From positions 30,149 to 94,148 of the forward strand of contig CAVYHX010000023.1 in NCBI GenBank assembly GCA_963768415.1: a stretch of DNA of 64,000 nt, read 5' to 3'. Below are positions 49,489-58,796 of the stretch, piece by piece. The stretch is from CAVYHX01 sp963768415 (lineage in GTDB: Bacteria > Pseudomonadota > Gammaproteobacteria > UBA9214). Position 1 is the first letter of the stretch, and the number at the start of each line of letters is the position of its first letter. Made by a program: the position numbers and the translations under genes. The notes under the pieces are model-generated. The model was not told where the DNA came from. It worked only from the letters and a program-made list of their open reading frames with translations, and did not search any database.

Positions 49489-50114
49489 GTTTTGTCCTGC
49501 TTGTTATTTGCCGCCGCCTGCAGGCGAGTGACGCGAGCTGCAAGCCGGTCAACGGACATGCGCAGCCCGTTCACATCATCACTGAAGTTTTCGATCTCGA
49601 TGCGTGCCGGCAGGATACGCAGTTCTTCCTGCAGATATTCACCCGTATCCTGTTCCAGTGTCATGCGTGTCCGCTTGAAGAGCTTGTGTGTCCGGCGCGC
49701 GGCATTGCCAAGCTGGTGGGCGATGACATCACCGGTTAGATGTGACAGTTGTTCTTCCCAGTCGATTTCCATCGCATCCAGAATGGACTTGAACAGCTGG
49801 CCGGTTTCGACGTCGCCAAGGATTTCCACGGCACCTGAAAACAGGGTCTTCTCGCTGCTCCCGCCGAGCCCGAGGCGCGCAATGCCGAGCGGCGTGCCGC
49901 GCAGTACCGTGTCCGGTTCGGAATCGATCCGGTCCAGCAGGCGGATGCCATGCTCTCCCGGAAGGACGAACAGCTGCAGCTCCAGGCCGCGAAACTCAAG
50001 GCCGATACTGCGGCCGTTGAGCGCCTGCATGCGCGCGCCGATACCGGGATCCAGCCGCAAATAACGATTGATTGCGGCTTCAAGGTTGCGGGTGAGCCCC
50101 GGTGGTAATTTCAT
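49485..50114 (-). CDS. ubiJ: Ubiquinone biosynthesis accessory factor UbiJ
   Basis: A 209-residue protein with an SCP2 lipid-binding domain in the N-terminal half (GLEFRGLELQLFVLPGEHGI, then DTVLRGTPLGIARLG) and a coiled C-terminal helix. UbiJ forms part of the soluble ubiquinone synthesis complex. Identification rests on the SCP2 pattern and on its place between ubiE and ubiB. Overlaps of 4 bases occur on both sides. Confidence 0.92.
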   Translation of the reverse strand: MKLPPGLTRNLEAAINRYLRLDPGIGARMQALNGRSIGLEFRGLELQLFVLPGEHGIRLLDRIDSEPDTVLRGTPLGIARLGLGGSSEKTLFSGAVEILGDVETGQLFKSILDAMEIDWEEQLSHLTGDVIAHQLGNAARRTHKLFKRTRMTLEQDTGEYLQEELRILPARIEIENFSDDVNGLRMSVDRLAARVTRLQAAANNKQDKT

Positions 50115-50584
50115 CGCGCCTCCCTTGCCAGCCGGGTGAGCGATTTGCGTGATTCGTCTTCAAGCATGACCAGGGTTCCGGAGAGGCTGTCGTGGAGGCC
50201 CTGCCTGTTCCGGTTCCAGCCGATCCGGAGCAGGCCCAGGCCGGCAGGCAGCGCCGCAAGCAACAGGCCCAGCAGGCGTAGCAGTGCCTGGCGGTAACCG
50301 ATGCGGCCGCCGGTGCGCGCATCGATGATCCTGCAGCCGAGCAGGAGTTTACCGGGAGTGCCCTGCAGGTTTACATCGAGCCACAGCCGGATGCACAACA
50401 ACAGCAAGAGCAGGCCCGTCACGCTCTCCGGGGTTATCGGGGCGTTCCAGGATTGCCGGTAGCCGGTAACAGCCCCCCATCCCAGCAGGATGGCGGCGAT
50501 GACAATGGCGACGATGGTGAGATCGAGCAGCAATGCGCCGCAACGCCGCCAGAAACCTGCAAGCGGTAGAGCGGCGCGCTTCAA
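50111..50584 (-). CDS. RDD family membrane protein
   Basis: A 157-residue protein with three hydrophobic segments. The first reads CGALLLDLTIVAIVIAAILL and carries the RxxD-type motif expected of RDD proteins (FWRRCGALLLDL). The function of RDD proteins is mostly unknown; some have been linked to ion transport. It overlaps ubiE and ubiJ by 4 bases each, so it is co-translated with ubiquinone genes. Confidence 0.82.
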   Translation of the reverse strand: MKRAALPLAGFWRRCGALLLDLTIVAIVIAAILLGWGAVTGYRQSWNAPITPESVTGLLLLLLCIRLWLDVNLQGTPGKLLLGCRIIDARTGGRIGYRQALLRLLGLLLAALPAGLGLLRIGWNRNRQGLHDSLSGTLVMLEDESRKSLTRLAREAR

Positions 50585-51324
50585 AACTTGTACCCGCGAT
50601 GGATGGCAACGATGCCTCCCGTCAGATTGTGGTAATCGCAGCGTTCGAACCCGGCCTTCTCGAGCATCGCGGCCAGGGTTTTCTGGTCAGGGTGCATGCG
50701 AATTGATTCCGCCAGGTAACGGTAGCTGTCTTCATCCCGGGTGACCAGCCGCCCCAGCCGTGGCAGCAGGTTCATGGAATAAAACTCATAGACCGGTCGC
50801 AGCGCCCTGGCCGGCCGCGAGAACTCGAGCACCAGCAGACAGCCGCCGGGACGCAGTACCCGGTAGATTTCATTCAGCGCCTGCTGTTTGTTGGTGACAT
50901 TGCGCAGGCCAAAGCCCATGGTCACGCGATCGAAGCTGTTGTCCGGAAACGGCAGGCGTTCGGCATCGGCCTGTGCGCAGGTCACGTTGCCGCTGATGCC
51001 CCTGTCCAGCAAATGCGCCCGCCCGATCGACAGCATGGCGGCATTGATGTCGGCGAGTACCACCCTGCCCCGGGGGCCGACGACCGGCGCCATGAGTCGT
51101 GTCAGATCCCCGGTTCCACCCGCCAGATCCAGCACCTGGTGTCCTGGCAGCAAGCCGGCCATATTGACGGTGTAGCGTTTCCACAATCGATGAACGCCGA
51201 ATGACATCAGGTCATTCATCAGGTCATAGTCGTCTGCGACTGAATCGAACACGTCGCGGACGTGGCGTGCCTTGTCACTGACCGCTACATCACGGTAGCC
51301 GAAGTGGGTTGTTTTGTCTGACAT
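50581..51324 (-). CDS. ubiE: Ubiquinone/menaquinone C-methyltransferase
   Basis: SAM-dependent methyltransferase of ubiquinone and menaquinone pathways. The start MSDKTTHFGYRDVAVSDKAR is typical; the SAM motif is QVLDLAGGTGDLTRLM, followed by LADINAAMLSIGR and the family signature FDRVTMGFGLRNVTNKQQAL. The C-terminus GGIVAIHRGYKF is characteristic. Length 247 is normal. Confidence 0.97.
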   Translation of the reverse strand: MSDKTTHFGYRDVAVSDKARHVRDVFDSVADDYDLMNDLMSFGVHRLWKRYTVNMAGLLPGHQVLDLAGGTGDLTRLMAPVVGPRGRVVLADINAAMLSIGRAHLLDRGISGNVTCAQADAERLPFPDNSFDRVTMGFGLRNVTNKQQALNEIYRVLRPGGCLLVLEFSRPARALRPVYEFYSMNLLPRLGRLVTRDEDSYRYLAESIRMHPDQKTLAAMLEKAGFERCDYHNLTGGIVAIHRGYKF

Positions 51325-51551
51325 GAAGATGTGTGGCCTGATCGATTTGTTGTTAATTTACCGCAGAGTCGCTCAGGCTGCAGTGAAAATATGGCAGCGC
51401 GTCTGTGCGTCTATATATTATTGATTGTTATGTGATTAACGGGCGCCAGTAAATTTCCGGGCCGATCTTCACCCGGCGCCACACCCATCCGCTTCTGGCT
51501 GAGTCCGCTACCGGCTGGTGTGGCCCTCCCCCGGTTTTATTCCCGGTGGAT

Positions 51552-51920
51552 TTATTCGGCGTCCGTGCGCTTGTGTCCGGCGGCAGCCAGGCGCTGCAGG
51601 TATTCCTGCCAGTAGCTGTCCCTGTTTTTCCCCATGTCATAGAGCGTCTCCCAGGAAAAAATGCCGGTATCATGGCCATCGTCAAAGCTTGGCTGAACGG
51701 CATAACTGCCTACCGGTTCCAGGTGGCTGATGACGACGTCTTCCTTGCCGATCTGCAGGACGCCCTGGCCGGGTCCGTGACCCTGGACTTCAGCTGAGGG
51801 TGAAAATACCCGTAAAAACTCATAGGGTAATTCAAAGTGCGCACCGTCGGCGAAAGTAATTTCGAGTACCTTCGATTTCTGGTGCAGGCTGATTTCTGTC
51901 GGTCTTGGTGTGTCGGTCAT
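51552..51920 (-). CDS. DUF971 (gamma-butyrobetaine hydroxylase N-terminal-like) protein
   Basis: A small soluble protein of about 122 residues. I start at the ATG giving MTDTPRPTEISLHQKSKVLE; the open frame has six extra upstream residues. The domain core is LEITFADGAHFELPYEFLRV followed by SYAVQPSFDDGHDTGIFSWE, as in the DUF971 family found with hslU. Its molecular role is unknown. The spacer to ubiE (227 bases) shows no other gene. Confidence 0.9.
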   Translation of the reverse strand: MTDTPRPTEISLHQKSKVLEITFADGAHFELPYEFLRVFSPSAEVQGHGPGQGVLQIGKEDVVISHLEPVGSYAVQPSFDDGHDTGIFSWETLYDMGKNRDSYWQEYLQRLAAAGHKRTDAE

Positions 51921-52058
51921 GAAGTGCCTCTGCAGCATGTGCCAGCCTGGTTCATTTGCAAGTTAAATAAAAAATATCCTGTCTGTGCCGAATACGCCGG
52001 CAATGACACGATAGTTCAAGTGTCGCCGCCACCGGACACGGCGGGATGATTGGTACCG

Positions 52059-53387
52059 TTACAGGATATACCTGCTCAGATCCTCATCCTTCACCAGGGT
52101 ATCGAGGTGTTCGTTCACATAAGCGGCATCAATCGACAGGGTGGATCCCGGGCGGTCGGTCGCCTCGAATGATATGACCTCCAGCAGGCGTTCGAGCACG
52201 GTGTGCAGGCGGCGAGCGCCGATGTTTTCCGTGCGCTCGTTGATTTCGCTTGCAATGGCGGCAATGCGTTCGATCCCGTCTGTCGCGAACTCCAGGGTAA
52301 CCGATTCGGTTGCCATGAGTGCGCGGTATTGCTCGGTCAAGGAGGCGTCCGGCTCGGTCAGGATACGCACGAACTCCCGGGTGCCGAGGGCGTCGAGTTC
52401 CACCCGTATCGGCAGGCGGCCCTGTAATTCAGGTATCAGGTCCGAGGGTTTTGAAAGATGGAATGCACCCGAGGCGATAAACAGAATATGGTCGGTTTTG
52501 ACCATGCCGTACTTGGTTGACACGGTGCTGCCTTCGACCAGGGGTAACAGGTCGCGCTGGACGCCTTCGCGGGACACATCCGGGCCGCTCGATTCGCCCC
52601 GGCGGGTGACCTTGTCAAGCTCGTCGAGAAAGACAATGCCGTTCTGTTCCACATTTTCAAGCGCGTTGTGCTTGAGCTCCTCCTCATCGATCATTTTTGC
52701 GGCTTCTTCGTCGCACAGTTGCTTGCGGGCATCGCGGATGCGTAACTTGCGTGTTCGCGTGCGGCTGCCGGCCATGTTCTGGAACATGCCCTGCAGCTGG
52801 CTGGTCATCTCCTCCATGCCCGGCGGCGCCATGATCTCCACACCGACGGACGCCGCCGACACCTCGATCTCGATCTCGTTATCATCCAGCAGACCCTCGC
52901 GCAGGCGCTTGCGGAATTTCTGCCGGGTGTCGGACTCCCCGCTACCGGCATCATCCGGTGCCAGGCTGCGCGGGCCAGGCAGCAGGGTGTCGAGAATACG
53001 CTCCTCGGCCGCGTCCTCCGCGCGGGTGCGCACCCTCTCGGTGGCCGTCTCGCGCTCCAGCTTGATGGCCACATCCACGATGTCCCTGACGATGGACTCC
53101 ACATCACGGCCAACGTAGCCGACCTCGGTGAATTTGGTGGCCTCGACCTTGATGAACGGCGCGTTGGCCAGCCGTGCCAGGCGGCGGGCGATTTCGGTTT
53201 TGCCAACGCCGGTGGGACCGATCATAAGGATGTTCTTGGGGGTAATCTCGGTCCGCAGGGGATCATCGACCTGCATGCGCCGCCAGCGGTTGCGCAGGGC
53301 GATGGCCACGGCACGCTTGGCAGCGTCCTGGCCGATGATGTGCTTGTCCAGTTCCTGGACAATCTCTCTGGGGGTCATTTCCGACAT
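52059..53387 (-). CDS. hslU: ATP-dependent protease ATPase subunit HslU
   Basis: AAA+ unfoldase of the HslUV protease. It starts MSEMTPREIVQELDKHIIGQ (ATG at 53387; a TTG two codons earlier is in frame). Walker A is MIGPTGVGKTEIARRLA, Walker B is GIVFLDELDKV, and the inserted I domain runs through the acidic, variable middle (FRKRLREGLLDDNEIEIEVS). The C-terminus ends LVKDEDLSRYIL, needed to activate HslV. Length is normal. It follows hslV by 74 bases. Confidence 0.97.
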   Translation of the reverse strand: MSEMTPREIVQELDKHIIGQDAAKRAVAIALRNRWRRMQVDDPLRTEITPKNILMIGPTGVGKTEIARRLARLANAPFIKVEATKFTEVGYVGRDVESIVRDIVDVAIKLERETATERVRTRAEDAAEERILDTLLPGPRSLAPDDAGSGESDTRQKFRKRLREGLLDDNEIEIEVSAASVGVEIMAPPGMEEMTSQLQGMFQNMAGSRTRTRKLRIRDARKQLCDEEAAKMIDEEELKHNALENVEQNGIVFLDELDKVTRRGESSGPDVSREGVQRDLLPLVEGSTVSTKYGMVKTDHILFIASGAFHLSKPSDLIPELQGRLPIRVELDALGTREFVRILTEPDASLTEQYRALMATESVTLEFATDGIERIAAIASEINERTENIGARRLHTVLERLLEVISFEATDRPGSTLSIDAAYVNEHLDTLVKDEDLSRYIL

Positions 53388-53461
53388 GATCAATGCAATT
53401 GAGCTTGATATAGCGTTATTTTTAAAGTGGTTAGGCGCAACTCGCGCAATTTAACCGGGTA

Positions 53462-54013
<552 letters not shown>

Positions 54014-54498
54014 GGGTTACTCCTGCATCAAAGGGCGTGTGATTGTACACCAATGGACTGCCGCAGACGGGAGTGAAATCAGCGGCAATGGGCACACCAG
54101 CGCAACTTCGATTCCGGTTGCCCGAGTAACATCAACAGGCAATTATTTAAGGTAGTCTATAAATATGGGTAATTATCAAATTACCTGTATTTTTCTCTGC
54201 ACAGTTGGCCCGCAACGGTGCAGGTTCACAAGCAGATGACGTATGCAGGATGCAGCCAATGTCGCAGAAATTCATATATCAGTATGATTTATATATTAAT
54301 ATTTAATATTTAGATATGTATATAAATATAGGCTATTCAGTATTTAATAGGTTGCTCCGGTCATAATCGGTAATCCTCCCAGCACGGTACTGGCATCGAC
54401 CGCATGCAGCCAGGTACAAAACTTCGGCGCTTCCGGATCTTCGGCAGGAACTGCTCGAAGCAGTTGCCGGCGCGCGGGCGACACCTGTTGCCGCGGAT
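54014..54498. other. Intergenic region between hslV and xerC
   Basis: About 485 bases without a gene I can support. The part at 54160-54350 is very AT-rich and includes an inverted repeat, GGTAATT-ATCA-AATTACC, near 54171. The last 140 bases (54361-54498) have coding-like composition; on the minus strand one frame reads EDPEAPKFCTWLHAV, which might be the remnant of a gene 3' end, but I cannot assign it. The hslV promoter should lie within the first 150 bases. Confidence 0.45.
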
Positions 54499-55401
54499 CT
54501 ATTTTAGCTTGCGCGCCCGCGGGTGGGCCTTGTCGTATATCTGGGCGAGATGCTGGAAATCGAGATGGGTGTAGATCTGAGTGGTGCTGATGTCTGCATG
54601 ACCCAGCAGCTCCTGCACCGCGCGCAGGTCGCCACTGGATTCCAGCAAGTGGCTGGCGAAGGAATGCCGCAAGGTGTGTGGATGCACATCACCCGGTATG
54701 CCCTGTTGCCGGGCCCAGCGGCGTACCCGCTGCTGCACGGCGCGCGCGCTCAGGCGCCGGCCCTTGCGGCTGGTGAAGACCGCGGTCTCTCCGTCCGCCA
54801 GCTGGTGTTCCCGCACCTTGAGCCAGGCGTGCAGGGCACGTACTGCCTTGCTGCCCACCGGTATGACACGCGTCTTGGCACCCTTGCCGGTGACCCGCAC
54901 CATGCATTCGGCGAAGTCCACGTCACCGGTGTCCAGGGCGACCAGCTCGGCCAGGCGCAGCCCGGAGGAGTACATCAATTCCAGCATGGCCAGATCGCGC
55001 AGGCCCAGGGCGTCACGGGTAGTGGCCGTCAGCAGTTGGCAGATGTCATCCACATTCAGGGTGTCCGGCAGGTGTTGTTCTGACTTCGGTGCGCGCACAT
55101 CCAGTGCCGGGTTACGGGTCACGGCCTGTTCACGCAGCAAATAGGTGTAAAAGGTACGTGCCGCCGACAGGCGCCGCTGGATACTGCGGCCACCCAGTCC
55201 GCGCCGGTGGGACTGTGCCGCGAATTGCCGTACCTGGTGCGTATGCAGGGTCGCCCAGCTGGAGATGTCCGATTCACGGCACCAGGTCAGCAGTGCCTGT
55301 AAATCGCGCTGGTAGTGCGTGCGGGTATTGAGCGCCAGGCGGCGCTCGGTTTTCAGGTGGTGCAGAAACCGGTCAATCCAGTCTTGTTGGGTGTGTGTCA
55401 C
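54499..55401 (-). CDS. xerC: Tyrosine recombinase XerC
   Basis: Site-specific recombinase resolving chromosome dimers at dif with XerD. The N-terminal core-binding domain (FLHHLKTERRLALNTRTHYQ) is followed by the catalytic domain with YSSGLRLAELVAL (arginine I), the lysine in GKGAKTRVIPVG, HTLRHSFASHLLESSGDLRA and the tyrosine in STTQIYTHLDFQHLA. Length 300 is normal. It sits after DUF484 and dapF, the order seen in enterobacteria and relatives, so it is XerC rather than XerD. Confidence 0.96.
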   Translation of the reverse strand: MTHTQQDWIDRFLHHLKTERRLALNTRTHYQRDLQALLTWCRESDISSWATLHTHQVRQFAAQSHRRGLGGRSIQRRLSAARTFYTYLLREQAVTRNPALDVRAPKSEQHLPDTLNVDDICQLLTATTRDALGLRDLAMLELMYSSGLRLAELVALDTGDVDFAECMVRVTGKGAKTRVIPVGSKAVRALHAWLKVREHQLADGETAVFTSRKGRRLSARAVQQRVRRWARQQGIPGDVHPHTLRHSFASHLLESSGDLRAVQELLGHADISTTQIYTHLDFQHLAQIYDKAHPRARKLK

Positions 55402-55448
55402 GGCCGCGGCCGGTATCAGGCGCTTGGCCTGCCCGGGAGGTCTCGATT

Positions 55449-56171
55449 TCAGCCCGCTGCAGGGTTGTCCAGCTGGATGTAGTTGGCCAGCAGCAGACCC
55501 AGCAGTTCGCCGAGGTGAGTCAGGAACAGGGTCCCCATCCCGGGGTGAAAGCGGCTGGCTTCCTGACTGCCGATGGCGAGCAGGCCGAAAGCGCCCCTGG
55601 TACCCAGCGGGATCAGCGCCACCGACTCGATTGCCTGGGCCTGGTCACCGAACAGAAACTGCGTCTGTTCCCGCTTGAAGCGTCCGCACTGGGGCCGGCA
55701 AGCCTTGTAGAAGGCTTCGAAGTGTTGCAGTTCCGGGGCATCCAGGCTGAAGTTTTCCACACCGCATTCACGCGCCTGCACTTCCGGAATGCCGGCCAGA
55801 TGCAGGGTGACAGAGTCGGCCTTGAATTCACCCTGCAGATTATCGCGCAGGGTATCCAGCAGGGCCTCGAGCGAGTGTGCGCTGATCAGGCCGAGCGTCA
55901 TCTGGTGCATGCGCTCGCTCAGGCGGTTGTTATCGCGCGCCACATGGACCAGGTCCATCAATTTGCGCTTCAGCTGCTGGTTCTGGTCGCGCAGTACCTT
56001 GACCTGGTGCTCAACCAGCGAAACTGCGGTGCCGCAGCTGTGCGGTATTTCCAGTGTGGCGAGCAGACTGGGGTTATTCAGGAAAAACTCGGGATTGTCG
56101 CGCAGGTAATCGGCGACCGTTTTTTCTTCCAGCGGCAGTGGCGCCGCTTGGCTCTGCTGAGGTGTCGTCAT
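55449..56171 (-). CDS. DUF484 family protein
   Basis: Soluble protein of about 240 residues with a GAF-like fold. I start at ATG 56171 (MTTPQQSQAAPLPLEEKTVA), whose ATG overlaps the dapF stop (ATGA). Conserved text includes VADYLRDNPEFFLNNPSLLA, the coiled segment VEHQVKVLRDQNQQLKRKLM and LGTRGAFGLLAIGSQEASRF. The function is unknown; the gene is nearly always between dapF and xerC. Confidence 0.92.
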   Translation of the reverse strand: MTTPQQSQAAPLPLEEKTVADYLRDNPEFFLNNPSLLATLEIPHSCGTAVSLVEHQVKVLRDQNQQLKRKLMDLVHVARDNNRLSERMHQMTLGLISAHSLEALLDTLRDNLQGEFKADSVTLHLAGIPEVQARECGVENFSLDAPELQHFEAFYKACRPQCGRFKREQTQFLFGDQAQAIESVALIPLGTRGAFGLLAIGSQEASRFHPGMGTLFLTHLGELLGLLLANYIQLDNPAAG

Positions 56172-56998
56172 AGCTCGATATGTCCCTGATAGACCGTAGT
56201 GGCGGGGCCGGTCATAAATACCGGGAGCCCCGCGCCGATCCAGCTTACCACAAGTTCTCCACCCCTCAGGACTACTTTTACCCGGGGTGCCAGCCGGTCC
56301 CACAGGCGGCCGGCCACCACGGCAGCACAGGCGCCACTGCCGCAGGCCAGGGTTTCGCCGCTGCCGCGCTCGTAAACCCGCAGCCGGATTAACTCGGGAC
56401 TGACGATTTGCATAAAGCCGGCATTGGCGCGCTCGGGGAACCGGCTGTGGTGTTCGATACCGGGACCGAGTTCGGCGACCGGCGCGGTATCGATATCGTC
56501 CACCAGCAGTACGGCATGCGGGTTCCCCATGGAGACGGCGGCAATTTCAAGTTGCCGGCCGTTCACCTCCAGCGGGTAGGAATGGGCCACAGCCGGGGCG
56601 TCAAACGGTATGTCCGCCGGAGACAGGCGGGGTATACCCATATCGACTGTGATCTGGCCGTCGTCTTCCCGGGTCAGCTTAAGCAGGCCACTGGCTGTTT
56701 CCACGCGCATCTCCGCCCGGTCGCTCAGGCCTCGCTCCTGAACAAAGCGCATGAAGCAGCGCGCGCCGTTGCCGCACTGGCCCACTTCACCGCCGTCGGC
56801 GTTGAAGATCCGGTAGCGGAAATCCGCGGCCGCGGAGCTGGCGGGTTCGACCAGCAGCAGCTGGTCACAGCCGATGCCGAAACGCCGGTCAGCCAGTGCG
56901 CGCACCTGTTCCGGTGACAGGTCCACGGTCTGGTTGATGGCGTCGATCACGACAAAATCGTTACCGAGACCGTGCATTTTTGTAAATTCAAGCTTCAT
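56168..56998 (-). CDS. dapF: Diaminopimelate epimerase
   Basis: Converts LL- to meso-diaminopimelate for lysine and peptidoglycan. The start at 56998 gives MKLEFTKMHGLGNDFVVIDA, the family's standard opening. The two catalytic cysteines are in VGQCGNGARCF and LACGSGACAAV. Length is about 276, normal. lysA, the next step, is upstream on the same strand, separated by a repeat-containing spacer. Confidence 0.97.
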   Translation of the reverse strand: MKLEFTKMHGLGNDFVVIDAINQTVDLSPEQVRALADRRFGIGCDQLLLVEPASSAAADFRYRIFNADGGEVGQCGNGARCFMRFVQERGLSDRAEMRVETASGLLKLTREDDGQITVDMGIPRLSPADIPFDAPAVAHSYPLEVNGRQLEIAAVSMGNPHAVLLVDDIDTAPVAELGPGIEHHSRFPERANAGFMQIVSPELIRLRVYERGSGETLACGSGACAAVVAGRLWDRLAPRVKVVLRGGELVVSWIGAGLPVFMTGPATTVYQGHIEL

Positions 56999-57028
56999 GG
57001 CAGTCCATGTTAAAGCGTTTCTCAACAG

Positions 57029-57227
57029 TGTTGGGCACGCTACGCTTTGCCCAACCTACGACATTTGCCGAAATGTTCAAGTATTGCGTGAACTATAGGT
57101 TGGAAAAAGGAGCGTAGCGACGTGTGTTAGGCACGCTATGGTATGCCCAATCTGCGATATTTTCCGGAATGTTCAAGTACTGCTTGAACTGTAGGTTGGG
57201 CAAAGGAGCGTAGCGACGTGCCCAACG
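57029..57227. repeat. Two tandem MITE/REP-like palindromic repeats
   Basis: Two units of about 100 bases (57029-57133 and 57124-57227, period 96) lie between lysA and dapF. Each begins GTTGGGCACGCTACGCTTTG or a variant and ends with its approximate reverse complement (GGAGCGTAGCGACGTGCCCA), so each can fold into a long hairpin; the inside contains ATGTTCAAGTA. Unit 1 is more degraded. No transposase is present. Similar GTTGGGC...GCCCAAC elements are common dispersed repeats in proteobacteria. Confidence 0.85.
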
Positions 57228-57280
57228 TGTTTTACAGACGCAGCACGTCCCGGTCACCAGGGTACTGTAAGTGATCATGT

Positions 57281-58534
57281 CTATTCCGGCAGCAGGTGCT
57301 CATGCCGGTACAGGTCTTCCAGTGTCTCGCGCGCACGTATGATATGAAACCGGTCACCGTCGACCATCACCTCGGCCGCACGCGGGCGTGAGTTGTAGTT
57401 GGAGCTCATGGTGAAGCCATAGGCACCCGCGCTGCGTATGGCCAGTAAATCCCCTTCCGCCAGCGCAAGGTCGCGTTGCTTGCCGAGGAAATCGCCGGTC
57501 TCGCAGACCGGGCCGACAACATCATAGGTCACTGACGTGCCGGTGGCGCGCGGTGCTACCGGTACGATGTCATGCCAGGCATCATATAGTGCCGGGCGCT
57601 GCAAATCGTTCATTGCCGCGTCGACGATGGCAAAGTTCTTGTGGACGGTGTGTTTCAGGTATTCGACACGCGTCAACAGGATGCCGGCATTCCCCGCAAT
57701 CGCACGTCCCGGTTCCAGCAGGATCTCCTGGGGGCGCCCCGCCATTCGGTCCAGCAGTGCACGCGCATAGACATCCGGTGCCGGCGGGTGATCCGCGCTG
57801 GAATACTGGATACCCAGCCCCCCGCCCAGGTCGATATGCGCGAGTTCGATGCCTGCCGTGTGCAGCTGGTCGACCAGCTGCAGTACCCGGTCCAGGGCAT
57901 CGACAAACGGGGTCGTGTCGGTCAGCTGGGAGCCGATATGGCAATCGATGCCACAGATCCTGACGTGCGGCAGAGTGGCCGCATGCCGGTAGGTCTGCAG
58001 CGCGGTCTCCACGTCGATGCCGAATTTGTTGTCGCGCAAACCGGTGGAGATATACGGGTGGGTGCGGGCGTCCACATCCGGGTTCACGCGCAGCGATACC
58101 GGTGCCGTTCGTCCCGCCCGCCCGGCGATGTCATTGAGCCGCCGCAGTTCCGCTTCCGACTCGATGTTGAAGCAGCGGATACCGGCCTCCAGTGCCTGCT
58201 GGATTTCATCGGCGCGCTTGCCGACACCGGAAAATACCGTACGTGCCGGATCGCCGCCGGCGCGCACTACACGCGCCAGTTCGCCGGCCGAGACAATGTC
58301 GAAACCGGAACCAAGACGCGCCAGCACCTGCAGCACGGCGAGGCTGGAATTTGCCTTGACGGCATAGCAGATCAGGTGTGGATGTGCGCCCAGTGCGTCA
58401 TTGAAGACCCGCCAGTGCCGCTCCAGGGTGGCACGCGAGTAGACATAACAGGGTGTGCCGGTGTGCGCGGCAATGGCTGCGAGATCCACGCCTTCGGCAT
58501 ACAGCTTGCCGTTCCGGTAAGTAAAGTGATCCAT
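57281..58534 (-). CDS. lysA: Diaminopimelate decarboxylase
   Basis: PLP enzyme making L-lysine. I start at the ATG giving MDHFTYRNGKLYAEGVDLAA; upstream in-frame sequence is that of lptM in another frame. The PLP lysine is Lys60 in CYAVKANSS, and GIDCHIGSQLTD, HIDLGGGLGIQYSS, LEPGRAIAGNAG and the catalytic cysteine in GPVCETGDFLG follow. Length 417 is normal. A second, frameshifted copy in opposite orientation begins at 62844. Confidence 0.97.
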   Translation of the reverse strand: MDHFTYRNGKLYAEGVDLAAIAAHTGTPCYVYSRATLERHWRVFNDALGAHPHLICYAVKANSSLAVLQVLARLGSGFDIVSAGELARVVRAGGDPARTVFSGVGKRADEIQQALEAGIRCFNIESEAELRRLNDIAGRAGRTAPVSLRVNPDVDARTHPYISTGLRDNKFGIDVETALQTYRHAATLPHVRICGIDCHIGSQLTDTTPFVDALDRVLQLVDQLHTAGIELAHIDLGGGLGIQYSSADHPPAPDVYARALLDRMAGRPQEILLEPGRAIAGNAGILLTRVEYLKHTVHKNFAIVDAAMNDLQRPALYDAWHDIVPVAPRATGTSVTYDVVGPVCETGDFLGKQRDLALAEGDLLAIRSAGAYGFTMSSNYNSRPRAAEVMVDGDRFHIIRARETLEDLYRHEHLLPE

Positions 58535-58562
58535 ACAGGTGGATTTAAGTCGCCGGACAGGA

Positions 58563-58694
58563 TCAGTCGCGGTGTTGTTGCTGTGCGTCGGGCAGGTACA
58601 GCGGGCCTTTCTGGCCACAGCCACCCAGGCATACGCTGGCGCCGGCCAGCAGCATTGCCAGCCACAGCAGACCACATGTCATTCGGTATCTCAT
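58563..58694 (-). CDS. lptM: Small lipoprotein LptM (YifL)
   Basis: A 43-residue lipoprotein just upstream of lysA. The lipobox is VCLGGC with lipidated Cys26, followed by the family signature GQKGPLYLPDAQQQ. LptM assists maturation of the LptD-LptE lipopolysaccharide translocon in enterobacteria; the same role here is inferred. Start at ATG 58694, or four codons later at 58682. A related copy is at 62697. Confidence 0.9.
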   Translation of the reverse strand: MRYRMTCGLLWLAMLLAGASVCLGGCGQKGPLYLPDAQQQHRD

Positions 58695-58796
58695 CGCGTG
58701 TATCCGTCGTGATGCGCCAGTATACGGTGTGATCACGGCAAACCCAATGCCATACTGTGTACCCCGTCAATATGAGTCACGCGGTACACTGGGCGT

